Source of the DNA: Trametes villosa
Taxonomy: Eukaryota > Basidiomycota > Agaricomycetes > Polyporales > Polyporaceae
Direction: 5' to 3'
Assembly (NCBI GenBank): GCA_002964805.2
Contig: PUDQ02000010.1
Coordinates: forward strand, 806,001-870,000
Length of the DNA stretch: 64,000 nucleotides
Position 1 is the stretch's first letter, and the number at the start of each line of letters is the position of its first letter. This document shows positions 1-13,200 of the stretch, piece by piece. The notes beneath the pieces are model-generated. The model was given only the letters and a program-made list of their open reading frames with translations. It did not search any database and was not told the origin of the DNA. A program made the position numbers and the translations under genes.

Positions 1-1961
1 GCCGCTCAACCGTCGCGAAGGGCCCCTCCCCTCCGACCCGGCGCTCTTCGCCCCCACAGCCGCCTTTTCTCCCTCAGGTACGGCATCCAGTAGCTCGGCC
101 GCGCCCTCCCGGCTCTGGCGGTAGAACACGAGGAGCGACACGAACTCCACGCCCACGATCGCGAGCAGGAACCAGAACGCCGCGGCGCGGCCCTGGTACG
201 AGTCCGCCCCGCCCTCGCTGTCCGCATCGACGCTGGTCTCGATCGAGCCGACGGCGGAGATGCCGACGGCCGAGCCGAGCTGCAGCGCGCCGTTGAAGAT
301 TGCGCCGACCGTGCCCGCCATCGACGCCGGGCTCGTGCGGAAGATCGCGATGCTGGCGGGACGCGGGTCAACACGAGTGCAAGGTACGGAGCGGGAGGGG
401 ACTCACTTAGTGTGCGTGTAGGTGAGCATCGCGCCTGCGGAGCCAAGCACGAACGCAGGGAAGATGTACGGCCAGTATCGCTCGGGCCCGTCGGCTAACG
501 CCAAGAGGATAGTCGCGATGATGCATAGGCCCTCGCCGGCGAGGATGAGCCACTTCGGGTTGACGACATGCGATAGCGAGCCCGTGAAGCTCATCGCGAA
601 CGCGAGTATGCCGATGGGCAACCTGGGGATCGTGTTAGCACCGCGAGACAAACGGATGTATGAAGCGAAGGGAGCGTACATGTGGATCGCTGTGGAGATG
701 GCGCTCCAGTGCCAGACCTCCTGCCAGAGTGTCGTGTAGGTTGTGAACACCGTCGTCCACCAGAAGAATGGCAAGAGCGCAGTGCCGAAGAGCACGGCGA
801 AGTTTGGGAGGAACCACGTGCGGGGAGGGATGGCCGCCCTGTCCGCCGGGATCCGCGTCTCGTAGAAGAAGAACGCGGCGACCATAAATACGGAGATAAT
901 GAGCGGCGCGAGGACTGTCGCCGACCCCCATCCCGAGGTGGTGCCAGACGTGATCGCGAAGATGAAGAGGATGAGCGCAGCTGGGAGCGTCGTGAGTTCT
1001 CGGAGTTGCTGCTAGTGCATGTCTTGCTTACCGGTGAGGATGGAGACTCCACCGATGTCCAGGCTCTTCCAACGCGCTTCCCTACGGCGACCGGTATCCA
1101 ACCGCGGTTCTTGCGCCGGCACGAGGAAGACGCTGACGGCGGCGATCGGCAGCGCGACGATCGCGACAAACCAGAATACCCATGGCCATGACGCGAACTG
1201 GACGAACACCGCGCCTATGATTAAGCCGAGCACTGTGGAACGTCGACCTGGTCAGTCATACGACCATATCGATGGGCGAAAGCGACACTTACCGATTCCC
1301 ACCGCTCCACACCCTCCGAAGACTCCGATGGCGCGCGCTTGCTCGGTTGGGTCGGTGAAGATGTTCACGAGGAGCGTCAACGCCGATGGAATAGTGACAG
1401 ACGCAGCTATAACCAGAAGACCAGCGGGTTAGTACCGACTGCTCCCCGAGGAAGTATATGCGACTCACCGATACCGCAAAGCGCGCGAAGGACGATAAGC
1501 GGAATTTTAGTCGTCACGAAGCCGGCGCCGATGCAAAGGACGCCTAGGACGGCGACGCCCCCAATGAACGCGAATTCTAGCATGACGTTAACGCGGCTCG
1601 GTTACCTTGGCAGAAGAGGGGAACGTACTGGGGTTATACACGTCGCTGATCCGTCCGCTCTACGAACGCAGCGGAAAGTGAGCCTACGGTTTTCCGACGG
1701 GGTCAAAATACTCACGATGAGGAGGAAAGACGCGAAGGTCAGCTGGAACGCGCTGATGATCCACGTCGACTCCGCCTGCGACATGCCCAAGGAGACGGCC
1801 AGGGTAGGGATGGCGGAGAAGAGCGACGAGTTGTTGAAGGCGTCGAGAAACTGTGCGAGGCAGAAGATGATGAGGAGCACATACCGCCGCGCGGGCGAGT
1901 ACTTCTGCGGCATCCGTCCGTCGACAAAGGTCTGTGCCGGGGAGTCGGGGCCTGCGGGCAT
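1..1961 (-). CDS. MFS drug:H+ antiporter, DHA2 (ATR1-like), 3' end cut by window edge
   Basis: A plasma-membrane major facilitator predicted to export toxic compounds by proton antiport. The first exon (1961-1716) gives MPAGPDSPAQ followed by TM1 (YVLLIIFCLAQFLDAFNNSS). Exon 2 carries the DHA2 signature SGRISDVYNPK, the loop 2-3 motif typical of ATR1-like proteins. Later exons give further hydrophobic segments (for example AFIGGVAVLGVLCIGAGFV and VLGLIIGAVFVQFASWPWVF), and a C-terminal stretch with WFLLAIVGVEFVSLLVFYRQ near base 180. At least eight short introns with GTGAGT, GTACGT or GTAAGT donors connect the frames. The frame is still open at base 1, so the C-terminus is missing. The start is the first ATG in frame with TM1. 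The substrate cannot be read from sequence. Family call is firm; individual exon edges are less so. Confidence 0.85.
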
Positions 1962-3414
1962 ATCTTCTTGCTTGGTTGCGCTTTGACAGACTCGAGTTCG
2001 ATGCAGGAACGAGAGAGGGGCGCGAAGAATGCTGCAAGAGCGAAGCGTGGGCGGGACTGTGAGAGGAAGTCGTGCAGGTAAACCTGACGCGGAGGTTCTG
2101 AGCGCCCATCTTTTATAGCCCTACCGCGCGGTGGGGAGTACCGTCAGTACGGGAAGCGAAGAAGAGCTGGAGGCGTGTCATCTCTTGGCGCGGAGACAGC
2201 ACTTATCGGAGCGTGCATCCTGACGCGCAAGCGGATGACTTGGGAACCGCAAGAGAAACATCCGGAACGGAGCGTCCGAGCGAGCGAGTGAATATGCGCG
2301 CCCATGCGAGCGGCGAACCTGCGTGAGCCCGCGGATAAAGGAATGAAGGATGAGGCAAATTTGACTGTGACGTTCTCCTGGTGTTAGGTGCTATCCCCGC
2401 GTACGATCGTCGGCGTACCTCGAGCATACTATTACCTCCTCCACACCGCCGCCGACTTGTCCCCCAGGCTTCCCAGCACCGATGGAAAGCGGTGTTATTT
2501 CCGCCGGTCAATGTTTCCTGAGTTCTTTCCGGCTTCGAGGCGGCCTCAAAGCCCATTTCTTGGGGTTCTAGATTGACTTGCCACTACGATGGTGTCTTGG
2601 ACAATATCGCCTCCCGGGGAAACTAGCGGCCGTTTGCACTCAACAGCGCTCACCAACACTCAGAAACCAACCGCCCAGCTGTATGGAGAACATGCCTATT
2701 GGGCTAGGCCTGCGATAACAAGTTACGGAGAAGAGGTGGATGCATCAAGTTCTTGCCCCGCGGGCGCCGTGCTGTTTAATACTAATAGACGCTCGCACAG
2801 CCTCTCCGCCACACACTCGCCGATTGTAGAACCCTTCATGGTTGCAATCAACGCCCACTCAACGACATTCATCAGCATACATAGGCTCGCTGGGCCAACC
2901 TTGAGCCAATCTCAGCCTTCGTCATCGACGGGAATACTCAGGATCACTCTACGTCACGACTTGGGTGCTCACGCCGCCCGGATATGCACCCACCTCCCAA
3001 CAGCTGCATCCTCGCGACGATCTACGGCCTCCATGCGCTCCCTCAGGCTGGCACTGGCAGCACTCGCCTACCTCTGGTGATTCTCAAGTGCTCAAGGTAG
3101 ATGCGTAGAAATACACAGGCCTCAGTTCCAGCGGCGGAACGCGGACAAACGCATCCAGCCTGGTGTGGTACGTTCTCCTAGCCTCGCGCCAGTGTAATGC
3201 GTGAACACCTGAAGATAGGACATATTGATTTCGCGTCATCAGTCGCTCTTCAAGCTTCAAGATCTCTACCCTCGTAGATGACTGGCTTCCATAGCCATGC
3301 GGCATACAAGACATAATAAGACGTAAATATGATACAAGTCGTACCCAATTGCAAGGCTCAATCGGTGGTCGTCCCCTCCCTCTCCTCTAAACCAACGCTC
3401 AGTCTCTCACCCAT
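1962..3414. other. Intergenic, no supported gene
   Basis: About 1.45 kb between the divergent-side start of the MFS gene and the 3' end of the SLATT gene. The longest open frame (2589-3080, +) has no recognisable domain, no splice-consistent extension and mixed composition. I call no gene here. Confidence 0.5.
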
Positions 3415-4762
3415 CTACACAGGCAACGTCGTCTTCTCCCTCTGCGCCTGCACCTGGTCGCCCACCCCGCCTGAGCCGTTCCCCATGATCTCCTCGAACC
3501 GCCTGCGATATCGCTCGACGCGCGCGTCGTACTCCCCGCCGACCACGTACCCCTTGTCGAGCATGAACGCTTGGCAGTCGCGGATGAAGCCGTCGAGGTC
3601 CCGGGCCCTGATGGCTGAAAGTTCAGGCTCGCCTGAGCCGCGTGCTTTGGCGAGATAGGAGGCGGCCAGCGTGGACATCCCGCCCAGGACGGACGTCGCG
3701 ATGGATGTCTATGGCACAGGTGAGCCTTGGACACGCATATATCTAGCTAGGAACATACCTGGCGCCCTGTGGTGGCCGCAGCGACTCCTGTCGTCAACGC
3801 GCCGAGGATGACTTGTGCGCCGATCGCGCAGTTCAACGCCCACGCGTGCGCTTTCGCTAAACGTGCGCAAATTAGTGAGTAGCCAACGCAGATCAACACG
3901 CACTGCACTCACCCTTCAGCGCAGACTTGTCTCGCTCTATGATCGCCGCCTCCAGTGTGGGCTGCAACCGCTCGTCCACCGTCCTCTCGCCGCTAAGCGT
4001 GCCTGAGATCGCGGAAAGCGCCGCACTCTGGCGTCGCCGGTGTCCATTGACAGTACCCGCTGTGGCTGCAGGCACGCCCGGGACGACATGGTCGAGTACG
4101 GATGGTTGCGACGTTATGGCCGAGGGATTGAGCCCGTTCCCGCCAGGGTACCCAATAGGCTCCGTGAGCATGATCGAGCGCGAGTTCCTGTCGATGCCGG
4201 GCCTCCCGGTGCTTGCCGCGCGAGTCGGTGGCCGCACGTTCGCCCGCGGCGTGGGCATGTCGAACTCGTTGCCGTTCCGGGCCCCATTGTCTCCTCCGTC
4301 GCCGTGCGCCGTGCTCGCGCTCGCCCGTCGGGTTGGGTGGCTAAAGGCTCCTGATGCCCCGGCGTTATCCTCCTCCGAAGAACCGTGGGGCGTAGCGCGC
4401 TGCTTCTGTTTCCCAGTGCCCGACGGGCCTGCGACCGCGGTGTTGCTGTTGTCCGGCGGGGCGAAGTAGGGGCTTGGAGAGGACATCCTCAAAATAGACG
4501 GGGTCTGCGGGGCCGAGACGGGAGACTGATGTGTGGCGCCGCCGACATGCGCGGGAGCGGGCATCGCGATAGGCATAGGGAGGGGCACTGGCTTTCTGAA
4601 TGCCGTAGGCTGGGCCGCAGGCGGAACCGGGGGTGGTGCAGGTGCAGGTGCGTGTTCCTCGTGGCTCGGGTGTGGCCCGCCTGTGGACCCGGCAGGCGAC
4701 GGAGGGAGTGGGGGCAGCGGAGGCGTGGAGTTACCCTGGCCGGCGTGCTGCTGAGGGTCCAT
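3415..4762 (-). CDS. Proline-rich protein with fungal SLATT two-TM effector domain
   Basis: Three exons (4762-3913, 3856-3759, 3708-3415) join in frame to 413 aa. Residues 1 to about 265 are disordered and rich in Pro, Ser and Gly. The C-terminal 150 residues match the fungal SLATT family (SMODS and SLOG-associating two-TM domain). They start at AKAHAWALNCAIGAQVILGA (first TM helix), then TSIATSVLGGMSTLAASYLA (second TM helix), then KARGSGEPELSAIRARDLDG, a signature I recognise for this family. The end is a soluble charged helix. Bacterial SLATT proteins are proposed pore-forming effectors of nucleotide-triggered conflict systems; the fungal role is not established. No sensor gene (SMODS or SLOG) is seen beside it. 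Introns of 50-56 nt have standard borders. The start is the first ATG of the open frame. Confidence 0.8.
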
Positions 4763-7214
4763 GGCGGGTGTATGAAAGCAGAGCGATGGAAGGCGAGCCG
4801 ATTGTCATGCGCATCCATCTTATACGGCGCGCACTGGACGCGAGCCCAGGGAGCGCCCGCTCGCGAACTTCGCGTGCACAAAGCGAATCATCCCTTTTGT
4901 GGCCCGCTTCCCTGCACCCGCCGCTCTGCATCTCAGATACCGATCCGCACATCCCGGAACGGCAATCTCGCCTGCGAATGCGCTGCAGACGTCGCGCGCC
5001 GCCGCCAGCGCGCCATCCTTGTTCGGCCGCCATGTGGCTACGAAACTGCGCGCCGCCCTGTGGACCTACAATCCCGCCGCGGCCATCCCGCAGCGTTTTC
5101 GAGCTCGCAGCGAGTGCGCTGCTTCGCGACTTCTAGGCTTTCATACCGTAGGCGTTTCATCGGCCATGTGACAATCTCTCGGTAAGGCCGGCGCAGCTCG
5201 CGATGAAGATGCGAAGCTCTAGCCGAACTCAATCTCAGGCAGCAATTCATCGAGGAGAATCGCACGCCGGGGCTCCGATCGCGCGTCCGCCACGTTCGCC
5301 CGAACAGCAGGGAGGACGGACAGCTGGTGGATATCGCGGCTTCCCGGCCTACAGCACCACATGGGGCGCCTCCCAGCGGCCCGTGCATCGAGCCGCTCCA
5401 GCCCCGCTTTCGGACATCTTCTAGGTGCGCACGTCTACCCATCGCCGTCTGTTACCGCTTTATGTCTGTCATATGTCGCTGCGCACGTCGCGGAATGTGG
5501 AGTCATCGACGCGACTAATACTTGAAAGGAATCCGGGGGAGACTGTGCGGCGATGCCCGACGTGAGCCCCCTCGATGGTCGTGCTTGGAGTGGTCCGAGC
5601 ACACTCGAGGCCGTGAGCAAAAGAAGCTTACGCCAACGATGTTGATGTTGTTATGCCCAACCAGGACGCCTCGGAGAAACTCCTCAACACCCGAATCGCA
5701 GCGCTGACAAGAATACCACCCCCTGGGCCTGGACACAGGCCACCGCAGGCGAGGGAAGATTTATCCAGGGCCGGTACCGACGGCGTCGTGTAGGATGGAG
5801 TCCCAAATAAGCGTGCGTACCCTGTCCGGGACTCTCGCTCTCCGAGCTGTCAAATGGGACTGCCAGTGATCATGCTGCATCCGATGTGGTGCCTCTGCGC
5901 TCAAGCCACCAAACTCAAAGGTTACTGGATGGACTGATGCGCCATGTCCCGGTGCACGTCCACCGTGAACTACCGGGCAGCAAATGTACTGCGGCGGTGT
6001 TGCCTTCAAATGACAATGCTATAGAGTTTCAGTTTCTGCAGATCGCGGTTGCCAGGGGGTGCTAGTAACCTCGTTCTCACCCCTTCCGGTCCCGGGCGGC
6101 GCTAACGCGCCCATGTTCGCTTCCCCGGCCAACGAGCGCAAGCGTGCGAGAGGGCGCACCCTCATACTGTCTGGAGTCAATGGAATACATGTCGTGGGTA
6201 ATATGCACCGAGTAGCTCGTCTCCTCGCTGTCGTCGGCGCATGAGAGAAACTGGGGAACTTCGGTAAACCCTGAGAGAACCTCTGCGTACAGCCGGGGTA
6301 ACAACACCAGCGGGGTTAACGGTCATAGTTCGACTCATTGACAGTGATAACAGCTGTATTCCATGACGTTGTTATACTTCTATGCATGGAGCGCAGATCC
6401 ATGATTCATGTAGTACAACCGTTCAAACCTCCCGCGAACTTTCTGCGCATTTGCACCGCCTTCCAAAAGTAGGTATGCACTGACCTTTTAGAGCCTCTGG
6501 CGGACTGCGGCTGTTTGTTCATGACGTCGATGACGTCCTCATAAAACGCTTCATGAGTAGCTGGCGATGTGAAGTGTTGAAGCACCTTCACATGCCTGGT
6601 GGTATAAGAGTGTGGAATTCAGAAGTTTTCCGACATGCCTCTCTTTTCCCCTCTTCTCATGTATCATCTGCTCAACTGGCGGTCTTTGGAATCGCTCTAC
6701 TCACTCTCCCTCACCATTCTACACTGCGACGGTGGCCATCGGGCGCTTTCAGCCACTATCGCTGCCAGTGGGCCGTGGCCACGTAAGTTGCCTGGCATCT
6801 TGACTCCATCGAAACATGTTTTAATAGTCATTACGTAGCGCTTCCAGCCATCCGATCCCCTGCGAAGCTTCTTATGCCTCCGGTGAGTTCATTGGTTGGA
6901 TATGTTGCGCATACATCGACTACAGCACTTACCTGAACAAGCTGCGCACTCAGATCACTCGCCGCGGTGGTTGCGGAGCGCCAAGTCCGCGCGATTAATT
7001 GGGGATAGTGCGGCGATCTCCGAGATCTGGCGAGGAATCGACGTTCACGTGATCGCCGCCCAGGTTTTCTCGAGCGGGGCGGGGTGCGCGTTTCTTTTTC
7101 TCTTCCTCTTCACTCGAACTCGATTCACTCGTGGAGCGGGCGAGCGAAGAGGAAGAGACAGCACACCAATACCACGACAACGACCACGCCCAAAATCTAT
7201 TCCTTTTCGCCATC
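4763..7214. other. Intergenic, no supported gene
   Basis: About 2.45 kb of mostly G+C-rich sequence upstream of both the SLATT gene (-) and URA2 (+), so it holds both promoters. The last 130 bases before the URA2 ATG are rich in C, T and A and look like a 5' leader. Small open frames show no domain and no splice-consistent chain. Confidence 0.5.
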
Positions 7215-10200
7215 ATGGCCCAGTCAATCCCCGCGCAGACTTCTCGACCGGTGCTCGCTCGCTCCGCCAGCAATTATCCCCACGATTTTCCCTCAGCTCC
7301 CCTCGCCGCGACGTCGGTTCAGGATGAAAACAAGCTCGTAGATGCCGTGCTCGAGCTGGCAGACGGCACGACCGTCCGCGGCATCAGCTTCGGCGCAGAG
7401 GCCAAGAGCATAGCCGGAGAGTGTGTCTTCCAGACCGGTGCGTATTCATGCTCCTCATGAAACCGGGCGGCGTTCGTGACCATTTGGTTCTTACAGGTAT
7501 GGTCGGATACACGGAGTCTCTGACCGACCCGTCGTACGAGGGCCAGATTCTGATCCTCACTTACCCTCTCATCGGAAACTACGGCGTTCCTCCTCGCCCC
7601 AAGGAGGTATCCCTCGACGATATACCCAACGAGTTCGAGTCCTCGCGCATCCACATCGCTGGACTTGTGGTGGGCTCGTACTCGGAGGACTACAGCCACT
7701 TCCTCGCAGGCTCCTCGTTGGGCCAATGGCTCAAGGAGAGCGGGGTGCCCGCCATCTTCGGCGTTGACACTCGCGCGCTCACCAAAAAGATCCGGGAGAA
7801 GGGGTCTATGCTGGGAAAGATCCTGGCGCGTGCTCCCGACGCTCCTATCGGTCGCCGCACATCACTGCTGCCGACGTCCACCCCTGCTTCTCGGGCTCCT
7901 TCTCCGCCGGGCGCCCTGAAGAGCGCTGCCTGGCGCGAGGACTATGTGGACCTCCCGTTCCGGGATCCGAACCAGGACAACTTGGTCGCGGTCGTCTCGA
8001 CGCAGGCCCCCCGCGTCTACAAGCCGGTTGTCGAGCCTAGGCTCCACCCCTCGGGGACGCGCCCCCTGCGCGTGATCGCGGTGGACGTCGGTATGAAGTA
8101 CAACCAGATTCGCTGCTTCACGCACCGCGGCGTCGAGCTCAAGGTTGTCCCGTGGGACTACGACTATCTCGCTAGCACAGAGGAGCCGTTCGACGGCCTC
8201 TTCGTCTCCAACGGCCCGGGCGACCCCACAATGGTCAAGCCCACCATCGACCGCCTGGCTCGCGCGATGGAGAAGACGGATCGCCCTATCTTCGGCATCT
8301 GTCTCGGCCACCAACTGCTCGCGCTCGCGGCGGGCGCTAAGACCTCGAAGATGAAGTACGGTAACCGCGGGCACAACATTCCGTGCACGGACGCGCTCAG
8401 CGGCCGCTGTTACATCACCAGCCAGAACCACGGATACGAGGTGGAGGCTGCCTCGCTGCCGGAGGGCTGGAAGGAGCTCTTCCAGAACGCCAACGACGGG
8501 AGCAACGAGGGCATCTACTGCGTGGACAAGCCCTTCTTCTCCGTCCAGTTCCACCCCGAGTCGACTCCCGGTCCGCGCGACACGGAGTTCCTCTTCGAGG
8601 TGTTCATCCAGAACATCCTTGACTGCGCGAAGACCGGCTCCCAGGTCCCGATCTCCATGCCCGGAGGGACGAAGGAGGAGAACGAGCGGCGGGTCCCCCG
8701 CGCCAACGTCCAAAAGGTGCTCATCCTCGGCTCGGGCGGCCTCTCCATCGGCCAGGCGGGCGAGTTCGACTACTCGGGCTCGCAGGCGATCAAGGCGCTC
8801 AAGGGCGAGGGCATCTACACCATCCTCGTGAACCCGAACATTGCGACGATCGCGACGTCGCGCGGGCTCGCGGACAAGGTCTACTTCCTGCCCGTCACGC
8901 CCGAGTTCGTGCGCAAGATCATCAAGTACGAGAAGCCGGACGGCATCTACGTGACGTTCGGCGGGCAGACCGCGCTGAACGTCGGCATCAAGCTCAAGGA
9001 CGAGTTCGAGAGCCTCGGGTGCAAGGTCCTCGGCACCCCCATCGACACGATCATCATGACCGAGGACCGCCAGCTGTTCGCGAGCGCGATGGAGGAGATC
9101 GGCGAGCGCTGCGCCCAGAGCAGCACGGCCACGACCACGGAGGAGGCGGTCGTTGCGGCGAACGCGATCGGGTATCCGGTCATCGTGCGCGCAGCGTACG
9201 CGCTCGGTGGACTTGGCTCGGGCTTTGCGCAAAACGAGCAGCAGCTCCAGGCACTGTGCACCAAGGCGTTCGCGACGAGCCCTCAGGTTCTCGTCGAGAA
9301 GAGCATGAAGGGCTGGAAGGAGATCGAGTACGAGGTCGTTCGCGACTGCCGCGACAACTGCATCACGGTTTGCAACATGGAGGTACGTTCTTGGTTCTCT
9401 CATGAGGCGCTGAGGATTTTGAAGGGCTGTTATTAGAACTTCGACCCGCTCGGTATCCACACCGGAGACTCGATCGTCGTCGCGCCCTCGCAGACGCTCT
9501 CCGACACCGACTACAACATGCTGCGTACCACAGCAATCAACGTGATTCGCCACCTCGGCGTCATCGGCGAGTGCAACATCCAGTATGCGCTCAACCCCAC
9601 GTCGAAGGAGTACTGTATCATCGAGGTGCGTCCCGTACGCCCTATATCTGCGTCTCGGCACTGACTGTTAGTAGGTCAATGCCCGTCTTTCGCGTTCGTC
9701 CGCGCTGGCTTCCAAGGCCACCGGCTACCCGCTGGCGTTCATCGCGGCGAAGCTCGGTCTCGGTATCCCGCTCAACGAGATCAAGAACTCGGTGACGAAG
9801 GTCACGTCCGCGTGCTTCGAGCCGAGCTTGGACTACGTCGTTGTCAAGATCCCGCGCTGGGACCTCAAGAAGTTCAGCCGCGTCAGCCGGCTCCTCAGCA
9901 GCAGCATGAAGAGTGTCGGCGAGGTCATGAGCATCGGCCGCTCGTTCCAGGAGACGATCCAGAAGGCTATCCGCGCGATCGACGACCAGTTTTCCGGCTT
10001 CGCGAAGGTATGGTTCTTGCCGCGCCGCGAAAAGAGTGTATCTGACAAGCCGAGCTTCTGCAGAACGACTATGTCGAGGACATCGACGAGGAGCTCATGA
10101 ACCCCACAGACAAGCGCATCTTCGCGATCAACACCGCGTTCCACCGCGGGTACAGCGTCGACAAGATCTGGCAGATGACGAACATCGACAAGTGGTTCCT

Positions 10201-13200
10201 GACGAAGCTCGAGTCCATCTTCAAGATGGAGCAGCGTCTGAGCGGCCTCGGCATCTCGTCCGTCGACTCCGACCTTCTCCGCCAGGCCAAGCAGCTCGGG
10301 TTCTCCGACCGCGAGATCGCGACGTGCACCGGGACCACGGAGCTCGCGGTCCGCCGCCTGCGCCAGGAGAGCGGGGTCGCGCCGTTCGTGAAGCAGATCG
10401 ACACCGTCGCCGCCGAGTTCCCGGCGTTCACCAACTACCTGTACACGACGTACAACGCCATCGAGCACGACATCACGTTCGAGGACCACGGTGTCATCGT
10501 CCTGGGCTCTGGCGTATACCGCATCGGCTCTTCGGTCGAGTTCGACTGGTGCGCGGTCCGCGCGATCCGCACGCTGCGCGACAACGGCCTTCCGACCGTC
10601 ATGATCAACTACAACCCGGAGACGGTCAGCACGGACTACGACGAGGCGGACCGCCTGTACTTCGAGAACATCAGCCTGGAGACGGTGCTCGACATCTACG
10701 ACGCCGAGCGCTCCCGCGGTGTGATACTCTCCATGGGCGGGCAGACGCCGAACAACATCGCGCTGCCGCTGTACCGCCAGAACGTGAAGATCTACGGGAC
10801 GTCGCCCGAGATGATCGACACCGCGGAAAACCGGTTCAAGTTCTCCCGCCTGCTGGACGACATCGGCGTCGACCAGCCGCTGTGGAAGGAGCTGTCGAGC
10901 TTCGACGAGGCGCACATGTTCTGCGAGAAGGTCGGGTACCCGGTGCTCGTGCGGCCGTCGTACGTGCTCTCGGGCGCGGCGATGAACGTCGTGTTCAGCG
11001 AGAACGACCTGAACAGCTACCTCTCGCAGGCGACCGCCGTCTCGCGCGAGCACCCGGTCGTCATCACGAAGTACATCGAGGGCGCGAAGGAGATCGAGAT
11101 GGACGCTGTGGCGAAGGACGGCAAGATGATCATGCACTACATCTCGGAGCACGTCGAGAACGCGGGCGTGCATTCCGGCGATGCGACGCTTATTCACCCG
11201 CCGCAGGACCTCGACCCGGAGACGGTGCGGCGCATCGAGGACGCGACGGCGAAGATCGGAAACGCGCTGAACGTGACCGGGCCGTACAACATCCAGTTCA
11301 TCGCGAAGAACAACGAGATCAAGGTCATCGAGTGCAACTTGCGCGCGGCGCGCTCGTTCCCGTTCGTGTCCAAGGTCACCGGCGTCGACGCGATCGAGAT
11401 GGCGACGAAGGTGATGCTCAACCTCCCGTGCGAGCCGTACCCGCACGTCCCGCTCCCGCCGGACTACGTCGGTGTCAAGGTCGCGCAGTTCAGCTTCAGT
11501 CGCCTCTCGGGCGCGGACCCCGTCCTCGGTGTCGAGATGGCGTCGACGGGCGAGGTAGCGTGCTTCGGTCGGGACAAGTACGAGGCGTATGTCAAGGCTC
11601 TGATCTCGACGGGTATCGTCCTGCCGAAGAAGAACATCCTGTTCTCCATCGGTGGATATAAGGAGAAGCTCGAGATCTTGCCTTCCGTCCAACGCCTGCG
11701 CGCTGCGGGATACAACATCTTTGGTACCTCCGGAACGGCGGACTTCTTCGCTGAGCACGGTGTTCCTTGCAAGGTATGCCGCATCTCAATGTTTGTCGAA
11801 TGTCGTTTACTCAAAGTGTCGCTCTGCAGTACCTCGAAATCCTGGGAGAGGGCAGTGATCAGAAGTCCGAGTACTCGCTGACGCAACACTTGGCGAATAA
11901 CCTCATCGACATGTACATCAACCTTCCGTCGAAGAACCACTACCGCCGCCCTGCCAGCTACGCCAGCAAGGGTTACCGCACTCGCCGCATGGCCGTCGAC
12001 TTCGCGGTCCCGCTCATCACGAACGTCAAAATCGCGAAGATCCTCTTCGAGGCATTGGTTCGGAAGTTGCCTCTGGATGTGTCGCCCGTGGACTTCAAGA
12101 CGTCGCACGACACCCACACCTTCCCGGGCCTTGTCAACATCGCGAGCTACGTTCCCGACGTCACCTTCTCCGGAGAGGATGTTGTGAACGCGACGCAGGC
12201 GTCCATCAGCGGCGGCTTCGTGACAGCCCTCATCCTCCCGGCCGGGCTGCAGAGCAAGCTGACGGACAGGGCGTCCCTCGACAAGGCTGCCAGCAACCTC
12301 GCGGGTCGGGCGTACTGCAACTACGGGCTGAGCATTACCGCGTCCGCATCTAACGTGAAGTCGCTCGATGAAGAGCTCGAAGCGGACGTCAAGGCTCTCT
12401 TCGTTCCATTCCGCTATGGCGACGCCGACAGCCAGATCCCTGCCGCGGCCGCGCACTTCGCGTCGTGGCCGACCGACAAGCCCATCGTCACTGACGCCCG
12501 TGGCGCGAACCTGGCGCCTATCTTACTCCTCGCCGACCTCCACAATAGCTCTCTTCACGTCACGAACGTCCAGACCAAGGAGGACATGCTCCTGATCTCG
12601 CTCAGCAAGGCAAAGGGGCTCAAGGTCACCTGCGACGTCACCGTGTACGCGCTGTTCTTCAGCAAGGATCAGTTCCCTGGCGTCACATGCCTGCCCTCGG
12701 CCGAAGACCAGAAGCACCTATGGGACAACCTCGATCAGGTCGACGTCTTCTCCGTGGGTCGTGTTCCTTATGAGCTCGCGACGCAGCTCGGGAAAGAGGC
12801 CTCGGCCGCTTCGGGTATTGAGGAGACGCTCCCCCTGCTCCTCGGTGCTGTTGCCGCAGGACGCCTGACCTTGGACGACATCCATCGCCGACTCCACGAC
12901 AACCCGCTTCGCATCTTCTCCCTGCCAGAACAATCACACGCTGACGTTGAGGTCGTCGTTGGTCGGAAGCACCAGTTCCGGAAGCGGGAACACTCTTGGT
13001 CTCCGCTGGAGGGCACCGTCGTCAACGGGTCTGTTCACCGCGTCCAGGTGCATGGACAGACTGCTTGCCTGGATGGCGAGCTCTCGGGCCCGCCGCTCGG
13101 TAAAGACCTCTCGAGCACCACGCTCAGTCACCCGCCTGCTGAGAGGCGTGCGTCGGTTTCTGGAGGCCGCCCTGAGATCCCGGCCCCCGCTGCCAAGGTC

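Noticed and set aside
9833..11758. Long antisense frame (641 codons) over URA2 exons 4-5
   Set aside because: Mirrors G+C-rich third positions of the URA2 coding strand; Arg/Asp/Val/Leu-biased and without domain. The same holds for 7862-9661 and 12934-13884.
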